Assembly (NCBI RefSeq): GCF_015355755.1
Contig: NZ_JACVEE010000002.1
Span: 1,054,001 to 1,118,000 of the forward strand
DNA: 64,000 bases
Direction: 5' to 3'
DNA from: Nocardia sp. XZ_19_385
Lineage (GTDB): Bacteria > Actinomycetota > Actinomycetes > Mycobacteriales > Mycobacteriaceae
Shown here: piece by piece, positions 24,984 through 34,232 of the stretch
How the letters are laid out: each line of letters begins with the position of its first letter
Position numbering within the stretch: position 1 is the stretch's first letter
Translations under genes and position numbers: made by a program
The notes under the pieces: model-generated
Seen by the model: the letters and a program-made list of their open reading frames with translations, nothing else
What the model was told of the DNA's origin: nothing
Databases searched by the model: none

Positions 24984-25751
24984 ATGCGCAGATATGAGGG
25001 CCGTCGAGTGCTGGTGACCGGAGCGGGGTCGGGAATCGGACAGGGCATCGCCCTGCGCCTACTCGACGAAGGGGCCCAGCTGATCGCCGCCGACATCGAC
25101 GAGGCGGGCTTGCAGGCCACCGCGGACAAGGCGGGCGACGCGACCGAGCGGCTGCGGACCGTGCGGGTGAACATCGCGGACCCGGCCTCGGTCACCGCGG
25201 GCGTCGCCGAGGGTCTCGAATTCCTCGGCGGCCTCGACGTTCTGGTGAACGCGGCCGGCATCCTCAAACCCGCGCGCACGCACGAGATGCCGCTGGACGC
25301 CTGGAACCAGGTCATCAGCATCAACCTGACCGGCACCTTCCTGATGACCCAGGCCGCGCTGCCCGCGCTGCTGGATTCCGGGAACAGCTGCGTGGTCAAT
25401 CTGTCTTCCACCGCGGCCACCAACGCCGCGCCCTACCTCGCGGCGTACGCGGCGTCCAAGGGCGGCGTCAACGCCTTCACCCACGCCATCGCGCTGGAGT
25501 ACGCCAAGCAGGGCCTGCGCGCGGTGAACATCCTGCCCGCCGGCATCACCAGCGGGATCACCACCAAGTCGATCCTGGATCAGCCCGACGGCGCCGACTG
25601 GAAACTGTTCGCCCGCTTGACCGGCTGGCTCAACGGCGGCGCGCTCGGCAGCCCGGACGACATCGCCGGCGTGGTCGCCATGGTCGCCTCCGACGACGGC
25701 CGCTACATGACCGGCTGCGAGATCCGCGTCGACGGCGGAGCGGCCATGTAG
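24984..25751 (+). CDS. Short-chain dehydrogenase/reductase
   Basis: 255 residues, a classical SDR of standard length. Cofactor motif GAGSGIGQGIA (about residues 14-24), NAAGIL (NNAG-type structural motif), catalytic Ser in VNLSSTAATNAAPY, and YAASKGG (Tyr and Lys). The C-terminal GCEIRVDGGAAM is typical. An Asp in AADIDEAGL after beta-2 suggests NAD rather than NADP. It oxidises or reduces a hydroxyl/carbonyl pair, plausibly of a steroid or hydroxyacyl substrate, given the KstR-like box 9 bases upstream and the divergent OYE gene. The short leader suggests a leaderless or nearly leaderless transcript. It is convergent with a methyltransferase gene one base away. Confidence 0.92.
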   Translation: MRRYEGRRVLVTGAGSGIGQGIALRLLDEGAQLIAADIDEAGLQATADKAGDATERLRTVRVNIADPASVTAGVAEGLEFLGGLDVLVNAAGILKPARTHEMPLDAWNQVISINLTGTFLMTQAALPALLDSGNSCVVNLSSTAATNAAPYLAAYAASKGGVNAFTHAIALEYAKQGLRAVNILPAGITSGITTKSILDQPDGADWKLFARLTGWLNGGALGSPDDIAGVVAMVASDDGRYMTGCEIRVDGGAAM

Positions 25752-25752
25752 C

Positions 25753-26385
25753 TCACTTCGGTGTGGCGATCAGCAGATGCGTGGGAATCGGGCGGCCCGG
25801 GAGCTGCCGGTGTTCGACGGCGCAGCCCGCGCGTTCCAGTGCGGCGCTCACCTCGGCGACCGGCCGGAGGGTGAATCCGTAAGCGGTGAACGGCATTTTC
25901 GTCATCGCCTCGGGGTCGCCGATGCCGATCACCAGCTTGCCGCCGGGGCGCACGGCACGGGCGAGTTCCGCGCAGGCCGCGTCCAGGTCCGGCACGAAAT
26001 AGATGGTGTTGACGGTAATGGCCGCGTCCAGGCTGTCGTCGTCGAACGGCAGGGCGGTCATCGATCCTTCGCTGAGTCGCAGGCGGCCCGCGCCGATTTC
26101 GCGCGCGAAACTCGAACGTGCCCGGGCCAGCATGTCCGGGGAGATTTCGACGCCGTGCACGGTCGTGCCGTCGCGGGCGAGCAGGAGCTCGAGCCCCACA
26201 CCGCCGCCGAAACCGATATCGGCGACGGTCGCGCCGGTGGCCGCGCCGGCTGCGGCTTCGATGAGGCCCCGGTTTCCGCGGTTGAGGATGAAGGCGACCC
26301 CCTTACCCAGCACGCCGTGGGGATTGCCGAGCTGACCGGCGAGGGTGGACAGGACTTTCGCGCGAACACCAGGCATGTCGCCCAT
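25753..26385 (-). CDS. Class I SAM-dependent methyltransferase
   Basis: 210 residues from ATG 26385 (MGDMPGVRAKV); another ATG lies three codons in, and a longer frame upstream is not protein-like. Rossmann methyltransferase: VADIGFGGGVGLELLLARDGTTVHGVEISPDML (motif I and the acidic end of beta-2), LPFDDDSLDAAITVNTIYF (motif with DA), and LARAVRPGGKLVIGIGDP. The family (Methyltransf_11, UbiE-like) methylates small molecules or lipids. The substrate is not deducible. It ends against the SDR gene and is divergent from the secreted propeller gene. Confidence 0.87.
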   Translation of the reverse strand: MGDMPGVRAKVLSTLAGQLGNPHGVLGKGVAFILNRGNRGLIEAAAGAATGATVADIGFGGGVGLELLLARDGTTVHGVEISPDMLARARSSFAREIGAGRLRLSEGSMTALPFDDDSLDAAITVNTIYFVPDLDAACAELARAVRPGGKLVIGIGDPEAMTKMPFTAYGFTLRPVAEVSAALERAGCAVEHRQLPGRPIPTHLLIATPK

Positions 26386-26480
26386 CGTAGGGAGCTGCGG
26401 CACGGCGGGCTTGGACGAATTGAACTGGCAATGGTTCAAATACTGTTGCGGCAGGCGCCGGTCGGGTTGGATCGGCACGG

Positions 26481-27923
26481 ATGTCTACGACTCGACCTCG
26501 AAAGCTGATCGCCATGCGTTCCCCCCTTATCCTGCTCGCCGCCTGTGCGCTGGCGCTCGCGCCGACCGGTACGGCGCAGGCCGCCGGGTGGGGGCCGCTG
26601 GCGCCGCCGAATCCGCATCTCGGACCGGTGGGCACGTCGACGATGCATGGGGACGCGGGGTCCTCGGACGCGACGCCGCTGGCCGGGCCGGGGCCGGGGC
26701 ATATTTCGGTGGCCGCGTACCCGCTGGCTTTGGCCTGCCCGACGTTGTTGCAAGGGGTCGACGGATTGGTGGTGGCACTGTGCACCGCGATCGTCGGACA
26801 GCATCCGACCGTGCACCTGCTCGATCCGGCGAACAACAGTCCGATCGGGACCTCGCTCGCCTCGCTGGAATTGGCGAAAGGCAGTCTGCTCGGCGGGGTT
26901 TACGCGTATCTGGACAACAGCGATCGTCTGGTGGCGGTGGATGGCGACCGAAAACTGTTGCGAATCGGGCATTCCCGGGAATCCGGGCACTGGCGCCTGA
27001 CTGTGGACAACTCCACTGATCTGTCCGGGGTAATTCCGGTGGGCGACAACGTGACCGGGCTGGTGCCCGATTGGTCCGGGAATGTGTGGTTTGCGACCGG
27101 TAAGGGTGTAGTCGGTCTGGTTACGCCATCCGGTGCGGCAGCAACCATCGGGCTGCCCGCGGGTGAGCAAGTGGCAAACAGTATTTCGGCCGCGCCGAGC
27201 GGCCGGGTCGGCGTGGCTACTACCCATGCGCTCTACGAGCTGCGTGCCGATGCGAGCGCACGACCCGAAATCCTGTGGCGCGCTGCCTATGAACGGGGCG
27301 CGGCGCGGAAACCGGGTCAGCTCAGCTGGGGGACCGGTTCGACGCCTACCTATTTCGGGCCGGTCACCGGAGCCGATTATCTGACCATCGTCGACAACGC
27401 CGACAGCCAGGTGCGTGCACTGGTGTACCGCTCCGGCAGCGGCGAGCTGGTGTGTTCGCAGCCGGTGCTCACCAAGGGCGGTGCGGGCAGCGAGAATTCG
27501 CCGATCGGGATCGGGCGGTCGTTGTTCGTGGCGAGCACCTACGGATACCCGTATCCCGCGGTGCCGGAAGATGCGGGGCCGGCGGTGCCCGCGAGCGCGC
27601 CGTTCACCGGCGGGATGACCCGGGTCGATGTGGAGGAAAACGGTTGCCGCACCGTCTGGGAGAACACGGTGCGCAGTGCCGCGGTGCCACATCTATCCAC
27701 AGCCGACGGCAATCTCTACACAGTGAGCCGGGTGGGGCTGAATACCACCACACCGCTCGACGGTTATGCGTTTACCGTGCTGGATCCCGAGACCGGCGTG
27801 GTGCTTTCGAATCGGCCACTGCCGGGCACGATCGTCGATGACCCGCTGCAGACCTCGCCGCTGATCACCACCGGCGCGCGCCTGCTGCAGGGCACGATCA
27901 CCGGAATCCTGCGCATCAGCTGA
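26481..27923 (+). CDS. Exported beta-propeller-like hypothetical protein
   Basis: 480 residues. Two starts are possible: ATG 26481, and ATG 26514 (MRSPLILLAACALALAPTGT). With the second, a Sec signal peptide is cut near AQA|AGW. With the first, LLAAC at residues 18-22 could serve as a lipobox. The body shows repeated strands of PQQ/NHL-propeller type: LDNSDRLVAVDGDRKLLRIG, GNVWFATGKGVVGLVTPSG, GRVGVATTHALYELRAD and DNADSQVRALVYRSGSGEL. A few cysteines are scattered in the second half. It may bind a ligand or act as a periplasmic scaffold. No catalytic residue was recognised. Two DnaA-box-like sequences lie inside the gene. Confidence 0.75.
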   Translation: MSTTRPRKLIAMRSPLILLAACALALAPTGTAQAAGWGPLAPPNPHLGPVGTSTMHGDAGSSDATPLAGPGPGHISVAAYPLALACPTLLQGVDGLVVALCTAIVGQHPTVHLLDPANNSPIGTSLASLELAKGSLLGGVYAYLDNSDRLVAVDGDRKLLRIGHSRESGHWRLTVDNSTDLSGVIPVGDNVTGLVPDWSGNVWFATGKGVVGLVTPSGAAATIGLPAGEQVANSISAAPSGRVGVATTHALYELRADASARPEILWRAAYERGAARKPGQLSWGTGSTPTYFGPVTGADYLTIVDNADSQVRALVYRSGSGELVCSQPVLTKGGAGSENSPIGIGRSLFVASTYGYPYPAVPEDAGPAVPASAPFTGGMTRVDVEENGCRTVWENTVRSAAVPHLSTADGNLYTVSRVGLNTTTPLDGYAFTVLDPETGVVLSNRPLPGTIVDDPLQTSPLITTGARLLQGTITGILRIS

Positions 27924-27937
27924 ACTTTCGCCCGCAT

Positions 27938-28389
27938 CCTGTGGATATCTGGGGCAGCCCTGTGGAATTCGGCCGTGCCGGCAGGGAAAGCGCTGGTAGA
28001 GCGCGGGTGCCGGGGCTCGGGCACGGACGGCCGGTGAAATGGGGGATCTCGCGGCGGCGCCGGCGCCGGGAAAGGTCGCGTTTGTGCCGTTCGCCGGATG
28101 TACGCGAGCCTGTGGATATCTGGGGTCAAATTGTGGATAACAGTTGTGGGTCCCCGGTGTTTGCGCTGGCTGTGGCGACGTGGCCGGGGCTGGGGAAGGA
28201 AAGCCGCTGTGCTGCGCAGGCTGTGCACACGGCGTTGGCGCAACTGCGCCGCGCTCCCGTTTCCGCGCTGGTGGCGGGTGGTTTCCGCGCTCGCTGTGGA
28301 GATCAGCGCAACTATGCACAGTGGAGCCCCGCTCTGTGGATTGCGTACCGGCGGGCCGCGCGTTCGATGCTCCGGACGGGTTGTCCACA
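27938..28389. promoter_or_regulatory. Cluster of DnaA-box-like sequences
   Basis: TGTGGATAA at 28132-28140 is an exact DnaA box in reverse, and TTGTCCACA at 28381-28389 is the form preferred by actinobacteria. TGTGGATAT at 27940-27948 and 28111-28119 match 8 of 9. Weaker copies lie at 28295 and 28335. Just upstream, inside the preceding gene, are TGTGGACAA (27002-27010) and CTATCCACA (27693-27701). Confidence 0.5.
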
Positions 28390-28903
28390 GGCGAGTTGTC
28401 TCGGTGCTGGCCGTGCCGGTTGCGGGGCCCTGGAAACTCGGTTGAGGCGAAGATCACACTGCCGGCCGGAGTAGCGGTTGTGCTGCTGTTCGACCTGGAT
28501 CGCGGCACCGGGGCCACGGCATTTCTGTAACTGGTTATCGTTGGGTTGAGGCTGTCTGGAGTATGTCCAGAAGTAAAACCCTAGGCGCGCATCTTGCAAA
28601 TTGCCCGATAAACAAACTTGGAGTCGCTTTCCTTTCGTCCGCAATCCAGCTACTCGATTAGCAACCCGGAAATCGCAGGTCGAGAGGCCTGATGTGGATG
28701 AGTGTGAGTAGCAGCGGATGCATGGCAAATCAATCCGGCAACGGCTGTCGCGTTTGGTGCGGCTGGCGCTATCGATATTCGTAACCAGTAAAGCTCCGTG
28801 CTCAGGGCCGCTCGCAAGGCCCCTGGCAGGACAGCCATGGGTTAGCTGGATGAGTGAAAAACCCTGTGCTCACCAGGGTTTGCTGGCGGGCTGCTAAATA
28901 CGC

Positions 28904-28950
28904 TTGACATCCGTGCAGGGGGTTGCGTAGGGGTAACGATTGTGTAGAGT
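28904..28950 (+). promoter_or_regulatory. Candidate sigma-70 promoters
   Basis: TTGACA (28904-28909) with TAGGGG 18 bases on, and TTGCGT (28923-28928) with TAGAGT (28945-28950) 16 bases on. They point rightward, although no sense gene follows. Confidence 0.4.
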
Positions 28951-28959
28951 TAACGCCAA

Positions 28960-28997
28960 CGCTGGCCGCAGCTGAGCTGGACTCGCTGCGGCCAGCG
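28960..28997 (+). ncRNA. Possible small RNA beginning with a 12 bp hairpin
   Basis: Perfect stem CGCTGGCCGCAG (28960-28971) with CTGCGGCCAGCG (28986-28997), 14-base loop, starting about 10 bases after the TAGAGT element. The transcript would run antisense towards the 3' end of the SpoIIM-family gene. The call rests on promoter plus structure only; the hairpin could instead be a terminator for the opposite strand. Confidence 0.3.
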
Positions 28998-29067
28998 GAA
29001 CTCAAATGGGGGGTTCCGAAACCGCGCTGTTACCGGCGTTGCTACCGCGTCTCCGGCCCCGCATCGC

Positions 29068-30075
29068 TCAGCGTGTGCTCGGCGTTGTCTGCCAAGGGTT
29101 GTCGAGCGTCTCCAGCACCGGGTTGCTGTCCTCCGCGAGCACCGCGCGCCGGCCCAGGACGAACACATACACCAGAAACAGGATCTCCGCGAGGAATCCG
29201 ATTCCGATCCGCATCGAGCCGGGCAGCCCGCTCGGCGTCACGAAACCCTCCAGCAGACCGGACACGAACAACACAGCCACCAGACCCAGCGCGATCGTTG
29301 CGGCGGCCCGGCCCTGTCTGGCGACCGCCTCCAACCGGCTCAGCCGGCCCGGATCGATCAGCGTCCACCCCAGCTTCAGGCCCGCGCCACCGGCCACGAA
29401 AACCGCCGTCAGCTCCAGCATCCCGTGCGGCAGGATGTAGCCGAAGAACGCGTCCAGCCGCCCGGCCTCGGCCATCAGGCCCGCGGTGATGCCGACATTC
29501 ACCGCGTTCATCACGAGCATGTAGACCACGGGCAGGATCAGCACGCCGGTGAACAGGCAGACGGCACTCACCCAGGCGTTGTTCGTCCAGACCTGCGCCG
29601 CGAACGCGTCGTTCGGATGCTCGGTGTAATAGGTCTCGAACTTGCCGCCGGGCGCGGTGATCGCGGTGTTGTCCGCCGGAATGCCGAACAGCTCGCGCGC
29701 TGCACCCGACCCGCGCACCCATTCGGCGATCCCGGCCGTCAGCAACACGAACAGCGCGCCCGCGGTCGCCCACCACACCCAGGTCCGATAGACCGCGGCC
29801 GGGAACACCTGCGTCCAGAACCGGCCGAACTCGGCCCACGGATCGGACTTGGTGCCCAGCACCTTGCCGCGGGCGCGGGTCAGTACCGCGCTCAGCCCGG
29901 CGATGAGTTCCGGCTCCGGACTGTGCGACTGGAGCCGGGCCAGCTGCTGCGAGGTGCGCCGGTACAGCGCGACCAGTTCCTCCGCTTCCGCACCGGTGAG
30001 TTTCCCCCGCCGGGACAGGTGATCCAGGCGGTCCCAGGACCGCCGGTGCATGACGCTGTAGGCGTCCACGTCCAT
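29068..30075 (-). CDS. Stage II sporulation protein M (SpoIIM)/DUF95 family membrane protein
   Basis: 335 residues. A cytoplasmic N-terminal helical part (MDVDAYSVMHRRSWDRLDHLSRRGKLT, then LYRRTSQQLARLQ) precedes a membrane region with about five helices, including the family signature NAVNVGITAGLMAEAGRLDAFFGYILPHGMLELTAV. In sporulating Firmicutes the family takes part in engulfment, but in actinobacteria it occurs beside RDD and MoxR genes, suggesting an envelope role. The RDD gene is divergent 43 bases away. The same pair exists in M. tuberculosis (Rv3694c and Rv3695), next to moxR2. Confidence 0.9.
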   Translation of the reverse strand: MDVDAYSVMHRRSWDRLDHLSRRGKLTGAEAEELVALYRRTSQQLARLQSHSPEPELIAGLSAVLTRARGKVLGTKSDPWAEFGRFWTQVFPAAVYRTWVWWATAGALFVLLTAGIAEWVRGSGAARELFGIPADNTAITAPGGKFETYYTEHPNDAFAAQVWTNNAWVSAVCLFTGVLILPVVYMLVMNAVNVGITAGLMAEAGRLDAFFGYILPHGMLELTAVFVAGGAGLKLGWTLIDPGRLSRLEAVARQGRAAATIALGLVAVLFVSGLLEGFVTPSGLPGSMRIGIGFLAEILFLVYVFVLGRRAVLAEDSNPVLETLDNPWQTTPSTR

Positions 30076-30118
30076 TTCGGTTGCCTCCCATACCGCCGAT
30101 GGGAAGAATGCTAGTCAC

Positions 30119-30895
30119 ATGGCTGAATTCACTACCGGGGAAGCGGTCTCGTTAGAGCTTCCGATCGCCCGGATCCCCACCAGGGCCACCGCGTTCCTTC
30201 TCGACGTGCTGGTCCAGCTGATGCTGGGCTTCTTCGCGCTGATCGCGGTCGCCATCACCCTCGAACAGCTCGACGCGGGCGACGCGTGGGAGGCGGCGAT
30301 CATGCTGTTGACCGTGGTCGCCATTCTGGTCGGCTACCCGGTCGCCTGCGAAACCCTCACCCGCGGCCGCACCCTCGGCAAGCTGGCGGTCGGTCTGCGC
30401 GTGGTCCGCACCGACGGCGGCCCGATCGATTTCCGGCACGCCCTCACCCGCGGCCTGGGCGGCGCCATCGTCGACTTCTGGATCTTCGGCGGCTTCGGCG
30501 CGATCGCGGTCATCACCTCGATCTGCTCGCCGAACGCCCGCCGCGTCGGCGACGTCCTCGCGGGCACCGTCGTCGTGCACGCCCAGCAGCCGCTGCCCCG
30601 CCCAGCCCTCGCCGTCGCCCCGCCGTGGCTGGCCGGGTGGGTTACCCAGCTCGATCTCACCGGCATCCCCGAGGATCTGGCCCTGGCGATCCGGCAATAC
30701 CTGACCCGCCTGCGAACCCTCACCCCCGCAACGCAATCCGGCCTGGGCCAGCAGCTCGTGCACGCCGTCTGCACCCGCCTCCAGGTTGCGGCCCCCGCGA
30801 ACTATCCGCCGGTCCAGATTCTCGGCGCGATCATCGCCGAACGGCAGCGCCGGGCCCTGACACCGGCCGGCCCCAGCCTGGTGCGCACCGGCTAG
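30119..30895 (+). CDS. RDD-family membrane protein
   Basis: 258 residues. The name-giving Arg-Asp pair region appears as IARIPTRATAFLLDVLVQL. Two helices follow, then GYPVACETLTRGRTLGKLAVGLRVVRTDGGPIDFRHALTRGL and a third membrane segment ending in ICSPNARRVGDVLAGTVVV, all characteristic of RDD. About 75 C-terminal residues are cytoplasmic. Family function is unclear, with ion or solute transport proposed for some members. Divergent from the SpoIIM gene with a 43-base shared promoter region. Confidence 0.92.
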   Translation: MAEFTTGEAVSLELPIARIPTRATAFLLDVLVQLMLGFFALIAVAITLEQLDAGDAWEAAIMLLTVVAILVGYPVACETLTRGRTLGKLAVGLRVVRTDGGPIDFRHALTRGLGGAIVDFWIFGGFGAIAVITSICSPNARRVGDVLAGTVVVHAQQPLPRPALAVAPPWLAGWVTQLDLTGIPEDLALAIRQYLTRLRTLTPATQSGLGQQLVHAVCTRLQVAAPANYPPVQILGAIIAERQRRALTPAGPSLVRTG

Positions 30896-30905
30896 CGAGC
30901 GCGGG

Positions 30906-31862
30906 CTACCCGGTGAACGGGGGAATGAACTCGCAGGGGACCGGGCGCGGGTTGGCCGGGTCGAGGGCGTTCAAGGCGAAGGCGGCGGCGCGGGGGCTGC
31001 CCGCGATGCCCGCGTGTTCGGAGAAGTCGGATTCGCAGCCGTCCTGGACGGTGATGTTGGTGGCGTTGGGGCCGGGGACCAGGCCGACGGTGTACGGCAT
31101 GACGGCTTCGTCGTAACGGGTGGCGATGTTGGTGTAGGTGACGGTCGGGTCGTAGACGCCGTCGGCGTTCAAGGCGGCCAGGAAGCCGGAGCCGCCGAGC
31201 ATGGTGGGGCACGCTTGGCACAGGCCGAGGGTGAGCATGGAGTCGACGGCCGCGGCGGGTGCGCCCAGCGCGCGGCCGAAGGCGCGGATCAGGTTGGTGC
31301 CGTCTTCCCAGATGCCGAGCCAGGGCGGGGCGATGCCGACGAACTTGTCGACCTTGCCGGCGCCGCCGAGGCGCTTGATGTAGTAGTTGCCGACGAAATT
31401 GCCCTGGGAATGGGCGACGATGTCGACGCGGTCGGCGCCGGTCGCGGCGCGCACACGGTCGATGAAAGCCGCTACCTGGGCGGCGCTTTCGGGGATCGGG
31501 CGCAGGCCGCCGATCTGGTTGAGCGGCCAGGGCGCCGGGTGCGCGCCGTAGGTGAGGGAGTAGACGCAGTAGCCCTCGTTGGCGAGCAGCGGTGCGTAGA
31601 CACCCCAGTTGGTCTGGGCACCGCCGCCGGTACCGTGCACCAGCACAACGGGATTGGGGTGCGCGGCGGTGGGGCGGCAGGACCAGTCGTTCGAGCCCGG
31701 CAGGGATCCGTTCGGGTCGGTCAGTTCCGAGGGGATGCCGGAGAAGAAGTTGTAGTCCACCGGGAGTTCGGCCTGAGCGGGTGCGCTCGCCGCGGTCCAC
31801 AGGGCCGCGAGCGCGGCGACGATCAGTAGTGGCTTCGGTGAGCGCCGGAACAACGCACGCAT
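30906..31862 (-). CDS. Secreted lipase/esterase (class 2 lipase family)
   Basis: 318 residues. Signal peptide MRALFRRSPKPLLIVAALAA with cleavage near AQA|ELPVDYNF. Alpha/beta hydrolase motifs: VVLVHGTGGGAQTNWG (oxyanion HG), YSLTYGAHP, and the nucleophile elbow VDIVAHSQGNFVGNYYIKRLGG (AHSQG). The C-terminal CESDFSEHAGIAGSPRAAAFALNAL contains the likely catalytic His. Four Cys suggest disulfides. It hydrolyses acyl esters outside the membrane. A KstR-like box lies 40 bases upstream. It interrupts the MoxR/DUF58 to SpoIIM/RDD neighbourhood that is contiguous in mycobacteria. Confidence 0.88.
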   Translation of the reverse strand: MRALFRRSPKPLLIVAALAALWTAASAPAQAELPVDYNFFSGIPSELTDPNGSLPGSNDWSCRPTAAHPNPVVLVHGTGGGAQTNWGVYAPLLANEGYCVYSLTYGAHPAPWPLNQIGGLRPIPESAAQVAAFIDRVRAATGADRVDIVAHSQGNFVGNYYIKRLGGAGKVDKFVGIAPPWLGIWEDGTNLIRAFGRALGAPAAAVDSMLTLGLCQACPTMLGGSGFLAALNADGVYDPTVTYTNIATRYDEAVMPYTVGLVPGPNATNITVQDGCESDFSEHAGIAGSPRAAAFALNALDPANPRPVPCEFIPPFTG

Positions 31863-31901
31863 AATGGACCCTCCAGTCGGTTCTGCCCCGCAGAATCTAA
31901 C

Positions 31902-31915
31902 TGGAACCGGTTCTA
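31902..31915. promoter_or_regulatory. KstR-like operator upstream of the lipase gene
   Basis: TGGAACCGGTTCTA matches TnnAACnnGTTnnA at all fixed positions and has a perfect 10-base palindromic core (GAACCGGTTC). Confidence 0.5.
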
Positions 31916-31950
31916 AATATGCGGGAAATCACCAACTGGGACAGTGCGAT

Positions 31951-33246
31951 TCACAGGGATCCGGACTGCTTCAGTTCGAGGTATTCGTCGGCGAGTGCCG
32001 CGGGCAGCCGATCCGGGGACGCGGAGACCACCGCAATACCCATGCGGCGCAAGGACTCCTGGACCAACGCGCGTTCAGCCAGCACCGATTCGGCGGCGGC
32101 CGCGGTGTAGAGGTCGTCGAGGCGGTCCCGGCGGGTGGCGGCCGCGGCGATATCCGGGTCGGTGACCGAGACGATCAGGACGCGGTGCCGCACAGCCAGT
32201 ACCGGCAACACCGGCAACAGGTTCTCCTCGACCGCGGCGCCGTCGAGGGTGGTGAACCAGACGACCAGGCTGCGGCCGCGGGCCCGCTGGATGACGGCGC
32301 GCACCAGGCCCGGGGCATCGGTGTCGACCAGGGCGGGCGTCACCCCGGCCAGCGCGTGCATCAACTTGAGCTGCAAGCGGCTTCCGCCGATGCCGCGCAC
32401 CTCGGCGCGGACCTGACGGTCGTAGGCGAGCAGATCGACCGAATCACCTGCGGCACCGGCGATCCCGCCGAGCAGTAGCGCGGCCTCGATGCTCGCATCG
32501 AGGCGGGTGCCCTCGCCGACGCGGCCCGCGCTGATCCGCCCGGTGTCCAGCAGCATCATGACGTGCCGGTTGCGTTCCGGCCGCCACGTGCGCACCAGCA
32601 CATCGGTCGCGCGCGCGGTCGCACGCCAATCGATGGAACGCACATCGTCACCGGCGACATACTCACGGAACGAATCGAATTCGGTGCCCTGGCCGCGGGT
32701 GTTCGCGACATTGCGGCCCTCGAGATGCTGCAATCGCTTCACCTTCGACCGCATCAGTCGTTCACTGCGGAACGGCGGCAGCGCCCGCACCCGCGCGGGC
32801 ACGACCCGGCGAGTTTGCCTGCCCGCCAACCCGAGTGGGCCGAGCAGCCGCAGCGTCACCGGGCCCGCGACGCGGTCACCGCGATAGGTCGGCGTGAGGG
32901 TGGTGCGCAGCCGCACCATCGTGTTGGGCGCCAAATGGATTCGGTGCCGCCGGTTCCGGGTGCGCGCGCTGTCCGGCCAGTCGTCCCACAGGTAGCCGCG
33001 CACGGTGCGGTTCCCGGTGTTGGTCACCACGAGTTCCACCTCGACACTGCGATCCAGCCGGACCACGGTGAGCGGTTCGCGCGTCAGGGTCACCTCGCGG
33101 GCCCGCGCCACCCACCCCATATCGATCAGCAGCAACCAGCCCAGGATCGAGGTCACGAAGATGATCCCGCCCCAGCCGTGCAGGGCCGCGGCGACCAGCA
33201 CCGCACCCAGCGCCGCGACGGCCGCCAGCCGTCCGGTGACGACCAC
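31951..33246 (-). CDS. DUF58 domain protein (MoxR-associated)
   Basis: 431 residues from GTG 33246, two bases after the moxR stop. Longer readings run into moxR in another frame. Two membrane helices (about 5-50) are followed by an external beta-rich segment, then the DUF58/vWA-like domain: GQGTEFDSFREYVAGDDVRS, IDWRATARATDVLVR, HVMMLLDTGR (metal-site-like DTGR) and GRSLVVWFTTLDG. DUF58 proteins work with MoxR ATPases in assembling or activating envelope and metal-dependent proteins. Cotranscribed with the moxR, DUF4129 and membrane-protein genes. Confidence 0.9.
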   Translation of the reverse strand: MVVTGRLAAVAALGAVLVAAALHGWGGIIFVTSILGWLLLIDMGWVARAREVTLTREPLTVVRLDRSVEVELVVTNTGNRTVRGYLWDDWPDSARTRNRRHRIHLAPNTMVRLRTTLTPTYRGDRVAGPVTLRLLGPLGLAGRQTRRVVPARVRALPPFRSERLMRSKVKRLQHLEGRNVANTRGQGTEFDSFREYVAGDDVRSIDWRATARATDVLVRTWRPERNRHVMMLLDTGRISAGRVGEGTRLDASIEAALLLGGIAGAAGDSVDLLAYDRQVRAEVRGIGGSRLQLKLMHALAGVTPALVDTDAPGLVRAVIQRARGRSLVVWFTTLDGAAVEENLLPVLPVLAVRHRVLIVSVTDPDIAAAATRRDRLDDLYTAAAAESVLAERALVQESLRRMGIAVVSASPDRLPAALADEYLELKQSGSL

Positions 33247-33248
33247 GG

Positions 33249-34228
<980 letters not shown>

Positions 34229-34232
<4 letters not shown>

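Larger units (their letters stand above)
27924..29067. other. 1.1 kb gene-free region with DnaA-box-like motifs
   Basis: No open frame on either strand has neighbouring codon bias or a recognisable product. The first half holds several TGTGGATA-type motifs and an exact 17-base duplication (27938-27954 and 28109-28125). Around 28500-28900 the base composition becomes visibly poorer in G+C than the flanks. The right end holds a possible sigma-70 promoter pair and a strong hairpin. Confidence 0.6.

Noticed and set aside
28650..28838. Possible 62-residue minus-strand protein in the gene-free region
   Set aside because: No ribosome site, hydrophobic pattern unlike a signal or membrane segment, and no resemblance to known proteins.
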